A DNA stretch of 64,000 nucleotides from Petrosia ficiformis (lineage: Eukaryota; Porifera; Demospongiae; Haplosclerida; Petrosiidae), in NCBI GenBank assembly GCA_947044365.1, contig OX345636.1:23469466-23533465 (forward strand). Reading direction: 5' to 3'. Shown piece after piece: positions 33,057 to 44,363 of the stretch (position 1 is the stretch's first letter; every line of letters begins with the position of its first letter). The notes under the pieces are model-generated. The model was not told where the DNA came from. It saw nothing but the letters and a program-made list of their open reading frames with translations, and ran no database searches. A program made the translations under genes and the position numbers.

Positions 33057-33172
33057 ATTTAGTGATTCTCACTCCCAAGTACATCATGCGGTAATTTTTT
33101 CAGAAAAGAATAATAGGAATGAAAATTGGCTATTGTGTCATTATTACACTTGAGGGTGTGGTCTTAAACAAT

Positions 33173-33575
33173 ATGGCAGAATCTTGTACACCATCCACAT
33201 GTGAAGAGACTGATGCTGGAAAAGAAAGTAATAGTATCCCTAGACTCACTAGTTGCAGTACTTCATCTACGTCTCTAAACGTTTTAGATAAGCTAAAGGC
33301 ACCAAAACAATCTGAAATTTGTCGAAAGCAAAAAGTTCAAACTAATCCACCACCAGTTGGTAAGAAGCGTTCTTTTTGTGTTGGCAAATATGATCCTCAT
33401 TCAGTAAGGCCAAGTCTGAAGCTGCACAAAAAACAATTTGATACAACCTTCTTCAGCTGCTGCAGAACGTGTTTTTTCAATTATGAACAGGACATTTAGT
33501 GATACCCAAACAAATGCTCTTGAAGACTATATAGAGAGTACCGTTATGCTACAATATAACAAGTGTGTTGTTTAG
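33173..33575 (+). pseudogene. Deletion derivative of a hAT transposase (N-terminus joined to dimerisation domain)
   Basis: ATG at 33173 begins an N-terminal region (CRKQKVQTNPPPVGKKR, DPHSVRP) like that of the hAT at 28.5 kb. Within a few codons of KLHKKQFDTT the frame shifts and the terminal SSAAAERVFSIMNRTFSDTQ and DYIESTVMLQYNK appear, ending at TAG 33573-33575. The whole catalytic domain is absent. I could not find matching inverted ends, so whether this was a mobile deletion derivative or decayed in place is open. Confidence 0.78.
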
Positions 33576-34045
33576 ACTTCAGAGATTTTGTTGTATTTTT
33601 TTATCAATAATTATTATACAGGATAATGGGCTATTTTGGGAAGAATAATATGAATAGAATAAATGTGCCTGTCCCTACTCCCAAGTTGATGACAATGAGG
33701 CATGCATTGAAAGTCTTCGAAGATACATGATGTACACTTTTATCGTGGGATTTCTCACCAAGTCTTTAAAGTTGATATTTTGTTTTCTAAGTTGCCCTGA
33801 GGAAGAATATCGCTGTAGTGACTGAGGATTGGAGACAAGCAACTGGCTGGAAGGAAATGTTTAGACTTTGGATTAAGAGAACCAACAAAATTTACTCGCT
33901 CATCCTTCCTTAATACCTGGAATAAAGATTTCTTCTTCATAAGACCTCCAATCATTAATCATTTGCAGTGTATACACTTTGATGTTACAAAATCTTTTTT
34001 GACTCTTCAATGAGTTTTTATAATCTGGTTAAAATTGTAATTCAA

Positions 34046-34410
34046 TTAACCCTTAGAGCACTGAGCCTGTTTTTCAAAATTCTTCCCATTTCTAACACTG
34101 GCGACTCTCTTGCATAAAATTTGGCCACCGTTCACTTTCTCTACCCCAAACTTGGCTCCTTTTCCGACATGGACTACTACTTCCACCACCTTGCTTACCG
34201 GGACTCGAAAGTCCCCAAGCGCATCGTAGGATCAAATCAAATGCAGTGCTCTCCCTCTTTTGACTGGAACTGGGGCAAACAAAATGACCCCACTGCATGT
34301 TGGCACCAGCTACACCCACGATTTCAGGTTTCACAGCAAGGAAAATGCCTCAGGTACCCACCAGAGGGCGTAGGCGGGGTCAAAAAAAGCTAAATTCGTT
34401 GGCAGCTTCA
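34046..34410 (-). mobile_element. piggyBac-like MITE, truncated copy
   Basis: It starts at TTAA 34046-34049 followed by CCCTTAGAGCACTGAG. It is inverted relative to the copy at 23981 and carries about 25 bp (TTTCACAGCAAGGAAAATGC) that the full copy lacks but the 38-kb copy has. The far end is missing. Confidence 0.8.
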
Positions 34411-34644
34411 GGATTCGGCTTCACTTTAGATTCTTTAATTTCAGAAAATACCAAAGATCCTAATATTGTCTCAAAGTCCAGTCGTTCTTCACCAGACTAT
34501 GATTAATTATTCAGCAAACAAGAAGAGTTGAAAATGCATACAATTAAATGTAATTAGAGTTCAGTCTACTCTGTTTGCTATTTTTTTTTTTTACCTACTT
34601 TGACTGCAATATATATACATTATTTCACAAACTAGCTAGAATAA

Positions 34645-34752
<108 letters not shown>

Positions 34753-35232
34753 CACCATCAGAATGAGGTATTCACATTCAAATGTGTCGAACAGAGTATT
34801 ATCAACAGAGTATTATCACTATTGATTAGGAGCCATGATTACTGATTGTCTCGTAGTAACGTGTACAAATAATCAGACAACACGTCCAATAATTATACTT
34901 GAATATCAAATAGCAAGAAGAATCAGAATATTACTAAAAATGATAACTGTTCCTGTGATTTGTTATTATTATTAATAACATGTATCATGTGATACATTAC
35001 AGTACAAACCATAAAAAGTATCTCCATGCATGTGAGTAATTTCAGGTGGTTCAAATATGTACATCTAACTGCTTCAAACTCTGTAATGTTTGTATGTAGA
35101 GGTTTAATGAATTTGGTCACATATAATTCAAGTTTAAAGTTTGTTGATAGTTTTGTAGTTTTGTGTGTTGCTCCAGCGTTCAACTAGTTTGAAGCAGTTT
35201 GATAACCATATTTCATTTATCATTTTTTATAG

Positions 35233-35303
35233 CTACTCCAAATACGTTAAAAGATCACGAATACCGTGATCTAGTGCATACTGCACGAGAGCAAAACCTA
35301 CTG
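35233..35303 (+). other. Possible orphan exon of 71 bp
   Basis: It is bounded by TTTTTTATAG and GTAAGT, with an open frame TPNTLKDHEYRDLVHTAREQ between. The donor is strong. No partner exon could be placed, so this is only a candidate. Confidence 0.3.
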
Positions 35304-35620
35304 GTAAGTAATTTGTTGTTTATCAAATGCTGAAATGAAATATTTTGTAGAGTGAAAATCAGTATATGTGGGGTAAGAGATTTGAAAAGGACTCATTTCT
35401 GAAAGAAGCGAATATGTCACTTATATGAATATACTTTTTGGTGTACGGGACAGTTTCTTCCGTACTTTTGAAATACAGGGTCAGCTACTATGATATGCAT
35501 GCATAAGAATGGGGTAATGATAATAATATCAACACAGACACAACACAAGTGACTGTGAGAAAATAAAGTGAAAGATAGTAGTAAACTGCAGCAAAAAAAA
35601 GAAAATCATGACTTACATGA

Positions 35621-35895
35621 CTTCTTGTTGGTAGCAGTTCGTTCACATACCGGCAGTGTTGGAAGCCGCTTACGTTGAATGTCATACAATGAAGTCTTCA
35701 AATTTGTTCGATTGTTGGCAGTTTCAATGCCACTTCGTCTTTATTTGGGATTGTTGCAAGAGCTTGTAGTGTTTCATGGTATAATGTTGGAATTGGTCTA
35801 ACACTGTCTTTTGCAGATTTTTTCTTCTCTACTACTATCTTCTCAGCTTGATCTGCTGGATGATTGTGGCTCTTCTGTGATGTGATTAACTGCAA
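35621..35895 (-). pseudogene. FLYWCH/MULE-type transposase N-terminal fragment
   Basis: The minus-strand frame reads HNHPADQAEKIVVEKKKSAK, then PTLYHETLQALATIP and KLPTIEQI. After a frameshift it continues SLYDIQRKRLPTLPV and ERTATNKK. HNHPAD followed by a basic linker and LPT is the end of a FLYWCH zinc finger and the start of the MULE-type transposase region. The catalytic domain is not present. Confidence 0.55.
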
Positions 35896-36039
35896 TCTCT
35901 ACTTCTTCCATCTCTACCCCTCCTATTCACTACATATCTGTAACCCATATGACCATTGCTCTTACTCCTCGTTTAGTTGCAATAAACTCCATCATATAGT
36001 AATATTACAAACAATGATTATGCTTTACTCTACCTTCTT

Positions 36040-36170
36040 AAGAGAGTTTATGCCTAGAATTAGTGATGGAAGTCGAGGCCGGCCCAAAGTCATTATTGAC
36101 CCTGAGAAGATCCTATAAATACTGCTATGCGGTGGGCTGTACCAACTCAATATCAAGTGCCTCATCCCAA
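36040..36170 (+). pseudogene. Possible short transposase fragment
   Basis: A frame with SDGSRGRPKVIIDPEKIL and a stop resembles the GRPR...IPEE segment before a helix-turn-helix in a widespread integrase-like repeat family. The match is short and I would not rely on it. Confidence 0.25.
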
Positions 36171-37492
36171 CTATATATGGAATTATAAACTTATAAGGTA
36201 CAAGCATGAATTTGTGTGTACCTTTGATGTTATTACTCACCCCCTCCTTCCCCCCACTTTTCTCTATATAATTATGTACACTGATGATGTAGGTGGGGAC
36301 TAGTAGTCCATGGAGGCTACTCCCGGCTGATTGTATACTTGCAATGTACTAGTAAGTGCTCAATGTGCGAATTGAGCACTTGTTGTGTTCTGTCAGTATT
36401 ACATCCACGTCCTTAGAATATCGAAGGCCTAGATGCCTTTCATGAATGAATTGAATAGTCATGCAATTACAACTGAGGCATACATGACACCACTTCAACA
36501 CTATTGAAGTTTAAGTACCTAAACTATATTCACAATTGTCAATGAGCTAAGGGGACTAATAAATCCACTACAGAAAAAGTGTAAACTATGCAATCGATGT
36601 TAATGAACAGGTTCTGACCTTTGTGGAAGCTAATAATTGTGGTTTTTTTTGTCATAATAAGAAAGATTAATACAAACTGCAATATCAGTTAAAGCATGCC
36701 ATTGCTGATGGCAGTATCTTTGAGTGATAGTTCAATTCAATGGAAACCTCTCTGACCAGTGACATGCCAGTGATAAATCATAAAAGAGATAGATAGTAGG
36801 GAAAAACACTACTTCCTAGATTGTGTGTACCAATACAAATTAATGTATTCATTAATACTTATAGTGAATATTCAAGAGAAATATAATCCATAAACATATC
36901 ATATGCTCTGCTTTCCACTGGATCACTTGGTTAATCCTTTGAAATCGTCGATGTAATCTTCACTAACCAGCAGTGGTCTCATCAAATTTGGCCACTTTTC
37001 TATGAGGTCTGCAAAGCCAGCGAAATTCAAACCACGACAAAATGAATTTAAATTTGCCTTCCTCCTCTCAATAACAGCTGTGACAATACATCTTTGTTTG
37101 ACATGTCCACAACATCTATAATATTCCATCACGAGTTATTCAGTATTGTTATATATGCTGGGTTCTCCAACAGTGCCATCAATCTCGCTTCGTTTCACGT
37201 TTCACTTCTTGTTAGTGAAGATGACAAAATCCAGCATAAAACAACTCATATTGAAGAAAAATACAAATGACTGTACATGTCTGTTAAGCGCTCTTTACAG
37301 TCAGAAGGGAGAATGTATTCCCTCAAAGGTTTGAGGAGTTTGGTTACAGGTGAAGCCAGACTTTGTCAGAGAGATCCTGTCACATCATTAGAGTGATTCA
37401 AACTTCTTCATCATACAAAGCACCAAAATCCACTGACAGGTCCATAATCTTAGGATAGCATTCTTTCAAGTGGTAAGCTAAATGAAGGTTGA

Positions 37493-37960
37493 TTACTTAT
37501 GAATACCACCCACTTTTCTAGCAGCAGGCAAATCACAGGCTACATACACAAAAAAGAGCGGCACGTACATATCAACCACTACCAAGTCAAGAAGCTCAGT
37601 TACCAAAGGTCCAAGAATGGAAAACACCAGTAGGTCAGGAATTACACCAACAATAATTACATATGGAAACCTATTCCTTGGATTCCGTGGACGGTTCATA
37701 ATGCTAAGGTGAATGGGCTGTCTGTTCTAAATGTGTCTGAACCAGTTGACGTTAAGCCTAAATGCTAAATTGTAATGATCCTTTAAAACATTTGTACCAC
37801 CATACGATTGAAATTCTTTCCACATCGGCCATATTCTCTGAGGCATCTTGCCATTCTTTACATAATTCCCAAAAGTAGAGTATTGACAATCTTTTTTTGG
37901 ATACTACAATAGCAATATATTTGTTTTGGATGAAATGCTATTCAGTTTTTACATTTCACC
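37493..37960 (-). pseudogene. CACTA/EnSpm tnp2-type transposase fragment
   Basis: Minus strand: RIWPMWKEFQ, then LAFRLNVNWFRH, a stop, IHLSIMNRPRNPRNRFPYVI, IVGVIPD, LGPLVTELLDL and VYVACDLPAARKVGG. These are the tnp2 family landmarks in order (LNVDWFQP, MNLPRN, ILVGIIPGP, LKPLVEEL, VACDLPAxRKVCGF). At least one stop and one frame problem are present, and the segment between GIIP and LKPL is shortened. Two further minus-strand ORFs downstream (36923-37132 and around 37390-37480) could be more of the same gene, but I cannot confirm this. Confidence 0.78.
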
Positions 37961-38092
37961 TTCTTCATTCATTGTTCAGCACATGAAATTCGTCTATTCA
38001 CTATTTGTGACCACTATTTGTGACCAACTCGTCTTCATTAGATATTATAAGCTTATCAGATATACTAGTCTCACATGGCTAGATCTTCCAAG

Positions 38093-38325
38093 TTAACCCT
38101 TAGAGCACTGATGTCACATATATGCAATTTGCGGTTTTTCTGGGTACCTGAGGCATTTCCCTTGCTGTGAAACCTGAAATCGTGGGTGTAGCTTGTGCCA
38201 ACATGCAGTGGGGTCATTTTGTTAGCCCCAGTTCCAGTCAAAAGAGGGAGAGCACTGCATTTGATTTGATCCTATGAAACGCTTCGAGTCCCAGTAAGCA
38301 AGTTGGTGGAAGTAGTACTTCATGT
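38093..38325 (+). mobile_element. piggyBac-like MITE, truncated copy inside a repeat gene
   Basis: TTAA at 38093-38096 is followed by CCCTTAGAGCACTGATGTCA. It keeps the 25-bp segment missing from the full copy. It ends at TACTTCATGTC, where sequence coding for a charged repeat protein begins. The minus-strand ORF at 38222-38533 therefore ends in MITE-derived residues. Confidence 0.78.
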
Positions 38326-38329
38326 CAAG

Positions 38330-38854
38330 ACGACTGCTCCTTTCTTCAGTTTCCTCATTGACACGTACAGTAGCACGTTGTCTTAAATCAGCAAGCCGAC
38401 TGGATCTTTGTTCTTCAGTCTCTACACTGTTAAGTGCAGAAGCTCTTTGTCTGATTCTTTCCAAACGTTTTGCCTTTGTCTGAGGACTTTCAGACTGTAG
38501 ACGTCTACGGTCAAGTATCCCTTGTTTATTCAATCGGATACTTTGCTGCTCTTCTGTTTCATTTAGTCTTCTCAGTCTTTCTCTATCTCTCTCTCCTCCT
38601 CCTCCTCTTTATGCTTACTTCGCCTCCATTGTTGTGGGAGGAGCTGGAAGAGTAGTCTGGAGGTAGCTGAACAGCTGTACTGTTAGTACAGGTCTCACAT
38701 TCTGAAAGACGAAGTATCTTTGGACTACATGAACCACTTGCATGCTGCTGACCAAACCACTAGTACTTTCTACACTATCTAAATTTTCATTTTCGCTTAC
38801 TCGTTTACATGGAGCACGCTTAACTTTATTCTTCTCCATACTAACAGTAGACAT
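38330..38854 (-). pseudogene. Charged coiled-coil repeat domain, Helitron/PIF1-type N-terminus
   Basis: Minus strand: MSTVSMEKNKVKRAPCKRVS, then, after frame changes near 38615, RERLRRLNETEEQQSIRL, RLERIRQRASALNSVETEEQ and RSSRLADLRQRATVRVNEET. The repeating ETEEQxSxRLxxLRQRA units are what precedes the helicase in many invertebrate Helitron-type proteins. The protein is cut by the MITE at 38325; no helicase motif is in the window. Plus-strand sequence at 59.78-59.95 kb encodes a similar stretch. Confidence 0.5.
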
Positions 38855-38859
38855 ACTAG

Positions 38860-39177
38860 TAGTAGTAAGCTACCAGGTGTAAGAACAAAGGTGAACAGCT
38901 GGACGCACAAGTTTCCATTGCTACAGGATTTCGCAGACGATAGAGAGTTCCAGGCACTCTTCTTTATTGGTTCCGCCCCCGGAATACGTCACTTCCTTTA
39001 ACTACGTATACAACGCATACTCGCATAAGGGACACAAGAAAATATATATAGACCTTATGCGCGAGATTTTAATTATTTAATTAATTGATAGCAACCATAA
39101 ATGCGTTGCTAGGGGCGCCAATTTTGAGTGGACAGAAACGCACAACTGTACACGTGGGTATACATTGATATCATTAT
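38860..39177. promoter_or_regulatory. Possible bidirectional promoter interval
   Basis: It lies between two divergent coding remnants (38854 on minus, 39178 on plus). It is richer in CpG than its surroundings and contains TACGTCA-like and ACGTATAC motifs, plus a 7-bp inverted pair TAGCAAC...GTTGCTA (39089-39111). Part of it (38977-39045) is also found at 52.33 kb, so some of this may be repeat sequence rather than promoter. Confidence 0.3.
38977..39045 (+). repeat. Dispersed repeat of about 65 bp, second copy at 52.3 kb
   Basis: CCCGGAATACGTCACTTCC, ACGTATACAACGCATACTCG and GACACAAGAAAA here correspond to the reverse complement of 52325-52386. Confidence 0.75.
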
Positions 39178-39456
39178 AAGGAATTGGACAGTCAGGCGCA
39201 GAAGAGATATGAAGAGAAATTGAGTATGGCTTGTTTACCATATCTTTCAAAGGATTTTGTCAGTGGATCTAACAAGGAGCTCTGGCCTGAAATAGAATAC
39301 CCTGATATTTTTAACTATCTCATTCATACCACTAGTTCATATACAAAGGAGCAGCTAAAGGCCTACAAGAGTATGGATGGTTACAACTTTTTTGTTCAAG
39401 GATGGGTAGGAAAGACAGATGTCCTTAGTACTGTAGTAATCTCAATGCTAATTTAA
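39178..39456 (+). pseudogene. Exon of a repeat-associated protein (SWIM-type family N-terminus)
   Basis: The frame reads QKRYEEKLSMACLPYLSKDF, then LWPEIEYPDIFNYLIHTTSS, then KEQLKAYKSMDGYNFFVQGW. WPxIxYxDIYNYLI...YTxExLKAYKSLxxYN is the N-terminal pattern of a widespread invertebrate repeat protein with SWIM-type or nuclease domains further on. There is no in-frame ATG; a possible donor GTAGG follows GWVG near 39406. Downstream exons are not found in the window. Confidence 0.5.
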
Positions 39457-40925
39457 CAATAGGAGATTAGATTATTGGATAACTGATGGAGCTACTCTCA
39501 GTTGATCTTTCAAATTCTCTAACACAGTGTACTTTAGTATGACATTTTAATACTAATTTTGGCATTTCTTTCAACACATTGTGTTTTGATGAACAGGGAT
39601 TGAGTTACAAATAAAATAAATCACCAACAGAAGTAGCAAATATGTATTATAATCATATTCATGTTTTAGAGTTGGATACATGTGTACATTATGTGTTTGC
39701 TTTATATCACTAATGAAGTAAAATTTTTCCAATGTTTGTCATCTTCAGCCATTTTTTCTCCAACCAGCAAAGGCACCATACTTGCGTAGCTAGAAAAAGA
39801 AATGAATTTGTACTAAACATACTGTGACCTAATTTTGAAAAGGGACACTCTCCCACTAAATTTCTATATTCCATTTTAGCCACTTAGTTGGTAACTGGGA
39901 TGAATACCAGCACTAGACACTTACATTTCACCACTAAAGATATATGCATTCTTTCTAAAATGGGAGTGGCTTCTGGTTACACCCACTTAATTACTTCCAG
40001 TGACTAATCAACAGATTTCCAGCCCTAATTATAATAAATCACTCTGAATATGTTTTAAGATGTGCATCTGCTTCAAAATATGGAAAGAGAGAAATTGAGT
40101 CATTTAAGTCATTTGAAGAGAAAATAGCTCCTGAAATTGCATACTTCATTAGTTCTTTCATTTCATAAGCTAAACAACCTCATGCATGATGTCCAGCACT
40201 AATCCTTCGGTTAAATGGAAGTAGTTGAGTAATGAATCATGCTTAATTCCAAATGTGGTAGCATTGACTTTATGTATGTAAAAGGTCCGTTTCAGCATAA
40301 AACAGCAAACAAAAGTATTTTCTACGAATCCAAATTTAACATGTCATCGTGATAACTTCCATTTAAATCACATTTACATGTACATGTTACATGATATATA
40401 TATACATGTACCTTTGCTTATCATGTGTCGACATTTCCGTAATGCAGCATTTAGTGCCTTACAAGATTGTCTCCAGGTACAAGAACAATTGTTCCTTTAA
40501 AGTTATAGTTAACTTCATCCACCCTAATTAATAATGAAACAATGATATCCACCGTTATCTTTCATTCAAACAAATTATTTAATGTCAGTATGGGTAAGTA
40601 GATGTACATACAGTACTAACCTCTTCAAGAACCTTAAATTCATCCATCGCAGGAGATATGTTTCCAAAGAAGAATGCTGTCGACAACTGGTAAACTACAT
40701 TTTAATAATATTGAAAAAGGTACCTAACTTGTGCTTTTTAGCTCTTAACCAACCAAAGTGGATTGCAAACCTCAGCACAATCATAATAATTATAAAGCCT
40801 GTAAGACTGAAACAGAGGATGGGTATTAAAGCTTGAACAGTCGCAATAGTCAGCTAATAGATTGTCATTTCATCTATGTCCATTCATCACCAGAACAGAT
40901 ATATATGTAAACTTCAATTGTGCAT
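39457..40925. other. No gene seen
   Basis: AT-rich sequence. ORFs such as 40582-40836 have no family signature. Confidence 0.5.
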
Positions 40926-40927
40926 AC

Positions 40928-41541
40928 CTCTTCCAAACGTATTTTCGTTATAACATAAATAACATAACTCTTCAGAGATTTCAGTAGTGGAATGTAGTAA
41001 ACACAATCCGATACTAGCTTTAAACTAGATCTACCTTTCTTTCCATTGATATCTATGGGGAAAAGAAACCAAACACAAATTAACATTCAACTCACAACAA
41101 ACCCAAAGGTTTCTTCAATGTACTATCTTGGACATCACTTGGCAAATCATGATGCCTTGTAATACACTCCATCTTCATTTTAACAATATCCATTTTCCTT
41201 TCAACTAATGAGGTGAAGTCATTTATAACGTTGTCTAGACAAACTTGTGGAGTTTTATACATAACTCTAGCTTTCAAAATAAACAAAGTAGAGTTCCTTT
41301 TTTCATCTTCAACAGCAGGTACTATTTTTCCAGTGAGGGAATTATCATCTTCGAATTCTGATGCGTCTGGTGTATGCTGTGGAGCAGATGAGAATCTGTC
41401 GACATCCAATGATTCTCTATGCTTTCTATAAACATGTTTCTTATAGGAGAAGTTTGTATAACTTCTGGAACATCCACCAGTCCCACAAACAGTGCAAAAC
41501 GAAGGTTCATGAGTGAACAGCACTAATATGACACATAACAT
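40928..41541 (-). CDS. Two-exon C2H2-like repeat-family gene fragment
   Basis: Exon 1 (41103-41541, minus) starts MLCVILVLFTHEPSFCTVCG and includes a zinc-finger-like CTVCGTGGCSRSYTNFSYKKHVYRKH; the motif is cut here to its C-x2-C...H-x4-H core. A hinge with acidic and Ser residues follows, then FILKARVMYKTPQVCLDNVI. Exon 2 (40928-41052) reads DINGKKGRSS, then YYIPLLKSLKSY, then KIRLEE. The 50-bp intron (41053-41102) has GT...TTCCCCATAG and keeps phase 1 with no stop. The order (C2H2, LPQxxLD, YIPLLxSLxxLL) belongs to a common uncharacterised invertebrate repeat family. No break is visible within these two exons; the 3' part was not found. Confidence 0.6.
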
Positions 41542-41544
41542 CTT

Positions 41545-42555
41545 TCAAAGTGCAAAACTCTGGTACAACCAACACGACAACATACATGTAGCTCAACCAA
41601 CATAAAAAATACTATTATTAATTCTAAATTTCTAATAATATTACTGTGCACGCCCATTGCCCAATAGAAGACTACTTGTACTCATATCCTACTTGGACAA
41701 AAGGAAGATAATAAAAAAGAATCAGATTTACAGTGTCTCTCCTCTGCAGTTCTAATTTGTGTCACGTGTGCAACTTAATGTTACTTCTCAGAAATGGGGA
41801 GAAGTAGATTTAGATGAGAGAGATAAATTAAAGGTTGTTATAACACCAATGCTGCAAAGCCTCCCCAGCACTGCAGCATCATCATCATCAGTGAATGACT
41901 TAGAAATTTTAGATGAGGTGAAATTATGAATGGGATTTAGCTAGGTTTTTTTTATTTGCATGTTCCCATACCATACTAAAATTCTCTCAATCAATTCTGT
42001 TGTATTACCTGTAGTCTGAACTAGAAACAACAAAATCAAAAATTATGTTTTACCAGTCGATGACTGATGATAGAAGATCCTCAGCTTCGTTCTACATGTA
42101 AACGTGCAGTCATCAGTGATGACGAAAGACGATCCATTTTGTATTGGAATGTAGGTTGAACTTGGTGAATGTATTGAGAATGAGTTCAATGTCCTAAGAA
42201 AGAGATAAACCACCAGTAAACGTCAAGAGTGATTACCATTACCAGACCCCTTTCCTTTACTAAAGTTGACATTGAAACAGCTCTTACAACTAGTAAAATG
42301 ACCCGAGAAACAAAGAAGGCCTTTTTTCTTCTGTTGCAGCTGCCATGTTTACATTTAAAAAATAACCATCAGCTGACCACTATCACAGGGTCCACTCATG
42401 TGAGTATGTCAATGTCCTGTGTTTTATCAAGCCTTGTATTATCGTTAATTGTCTTTTGAATCATGGATTGATAATTCATATAATTTGGTAGTAGTAGTAA
42501 CTATGACCGTGTTTATTTGCTATAGAATGCCATTGCTCACAAAGAACTACGTTGA
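41545..42555. other. No clear gene
   Basis: The piece ISRPLSFTKVDIETALTTSK-like near 42240-42330 (+) looks protein-like and may be an exon of the same kind as the next entry. The rest is AT-rich. Confidence 0.4.
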
Positions 42556-42559
42556 CCAA

Positions 42560-42836
42560 GAAAACAGCATCCATTGAAATGTGATTTCACACCCAAAAGT
42601 GTGTGTAGTTCAACCAGTATCAAAATCTCACCAGGTATTACATCTCCCTTATCCTCCCCGCTGGTGAAGATTCAGTATCATTTAAACATTCATAATAATG
42701 CCTTGAAGGCGGAGTATAGAAAGTTAAAACCTAATCTCGAGTTTGTCATTCGCAATGAGGTGGGAAGATTTACACACAAATTGTTATGACATTGAGACAA
42801 TTTTCAAAAAGTATCCTTTTTTAAGAATACCTGATC
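42560..42836 (+). pseudogene. Possible exon remnant of an uncharacterised repeat gene
   Basis: The frame CDFTPKSVCSSTSIKISPGI, then NEVGRFTHKLL, shifts by one base and continues YDIETIFKKYPFLRIPDQ up to a GTATGTG donor. The 'tyr-x-x-x-hydrophobic-x-x-hydrophobic-x-x-lys-tyr-pro' ending is seen in several repeat-associated proteins I cannot name. Confidence 0.3.
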
Positions 42837-43261
42837 AAGTATGTGTGTGAATGTTTGTAATTATTATTTTTATTCAGTTTCTTAAGGCCTGTCCACACTA
42901 CACATTAATTTGAAGCACTTCAAGTGCACATGGGTGTGGCACTTGAAGTGATGCGCATTAATCGTGTCCACATGCAGTAAATTGCAACACTATCACGTGC
43001 ACAACATTACTATGGTTTGCAATAGTAACCATGTAAAGTAAACAATTATTATAGAGATGGAAGTGTTTATGATTTTATTGCTAATCACAATGTACAAAAA
43101 GCAAATAGAATATTCTGAGGAGAGAGGAACTGAGAAAAACATTTTTGAGGAAGTTAAAGATTAACAAATAGGCAACGACTAGTACAATTACCAAATGATC
43201 ATGCTGGTGTATTCATCGTAGTGGCAAGCAGCTTCAAATGGATTATTTGGTAATAAATGGT

Positions 43262-44220
43262 GGAAAGAGAACTTGAGGATGTCATACGAAACATTCAATC
43301 TGCTGGTAAAAGAATTGAAACCATCAGTGGAGAGGAGGGATACAACATTGAGAAGAGCTGTCCCAGTGGAAGAACGTGTGGCTGTTACTATATGGAGGTT
43401 GGCAACTAATGTTGAGCATAGGACCCTGGCAGCATTGTTTGGGCTAGGAAGATCAACAGTTGGTGAAATTGTAATAGATACATGTAAAGCAATTTCAGAC
43501 AACTTGAAAATTTGTCTGTATTCCTAATGGTAATCAATTACAAGCTATAGTGGAAGGATTTGAAACAAGATGGGGATTTCCTCAGGTACCATTGTAAGAC
43601 CATGTGAGACCATGTGAGACCATGTGAGACCATGTGAGAGTGCTTCTGATTACTTCAACAGGAAAGGCTACTATTCCATTATCATCCAAGGAGTTGTAGA
43701 TTATCGTGGAAAGTTTATAGATGCATATATAGGATGGCCAGGTAAACTCCATGATGCACGTGTGTTTTATAACTCCTCCTTCTACAGAAAGGCAAACAGT
43801 GGCATACTGTTTCCTAAAAAACAGATGTTCCATTGATTATTCTAGGAGATCCGGCTTATCCACTCCTTCCATGGTTGATGAAACCACCAATATTACACCA
43901 GAGGAGAAGCATTACAACTATCGGCAGAGTAGGGCTCGTATGGTAGTCGAGAATGCTTTTGGTACATTAAAAGGTAGATGGCGCTGTTTATTGAAAAGAT
44001 TAGACTACAATTTGTGTAACGTACCAGTTGTTGTTGCTTCTTGTGTCACATTACACAATATATGTGTATATGTGAAGAATTTGGTGACCATTGTTTAGAA
44101 GAATGGGTACAGACTAGTAAGAACCAACATCCTCCCTCTTCTAGCAATCAAACCAATACCAGCACAAACACAACAGCCAGTGATGTTAGACAAGTACTTA
44201 CAAAATATGTTAATGAGCAT
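43262..44220 (+). pseudogene. Harbinger DDE transposase pseudogene
   Basis: In order: WWKENLRMSYETFNLLVKEL, VEERVAVTIWRLATNVEHRT, ALFGLGRSTVGEIVIDTCKA, then a break at 43526. Next come AIVEGFETRWGFPQV and the segment CESASDYFNRKGYYSIIIQG, VVDYRGKFIDAYIGWPGKLH and DARVF. The catalytic GDPAYPLLPWLMKP then SRARMVVENAFGTLKGRWRC follow in shifted frames. The first catalytic Asp block (normally a IDGSHI-like motif) is replaced by four tandem copies of GACCATGTGA at about 43597-43638. The C-terminus is split by an 8-bp duplication at LHNIC near 44062. It is therefore inactive. Confidence 0.88.
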
Positions 44221-44363
44221 TAATCACCATTACTCACTTACTATCATTATTTTCTTGTTACTTTAATGCCACGTGAAAGATAGTTCAAAGAAGTTTGAAA
44301 CAGTGATTAACTATATATAAAGAATAACACAAGGTAAATAATATTGGTTAGTTTATACGTTTG

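Noticed and set aside
34092..34393. Opposed ORFs at 34.1-34.4 kb
   Set aside because: They are the same MITE read on either strand.
39085..39115. Inverted TAGCAAC...GTTGCTA as an RFX X-box
   Set aside because: The half-sites face the wrong way for the X-box consensus.
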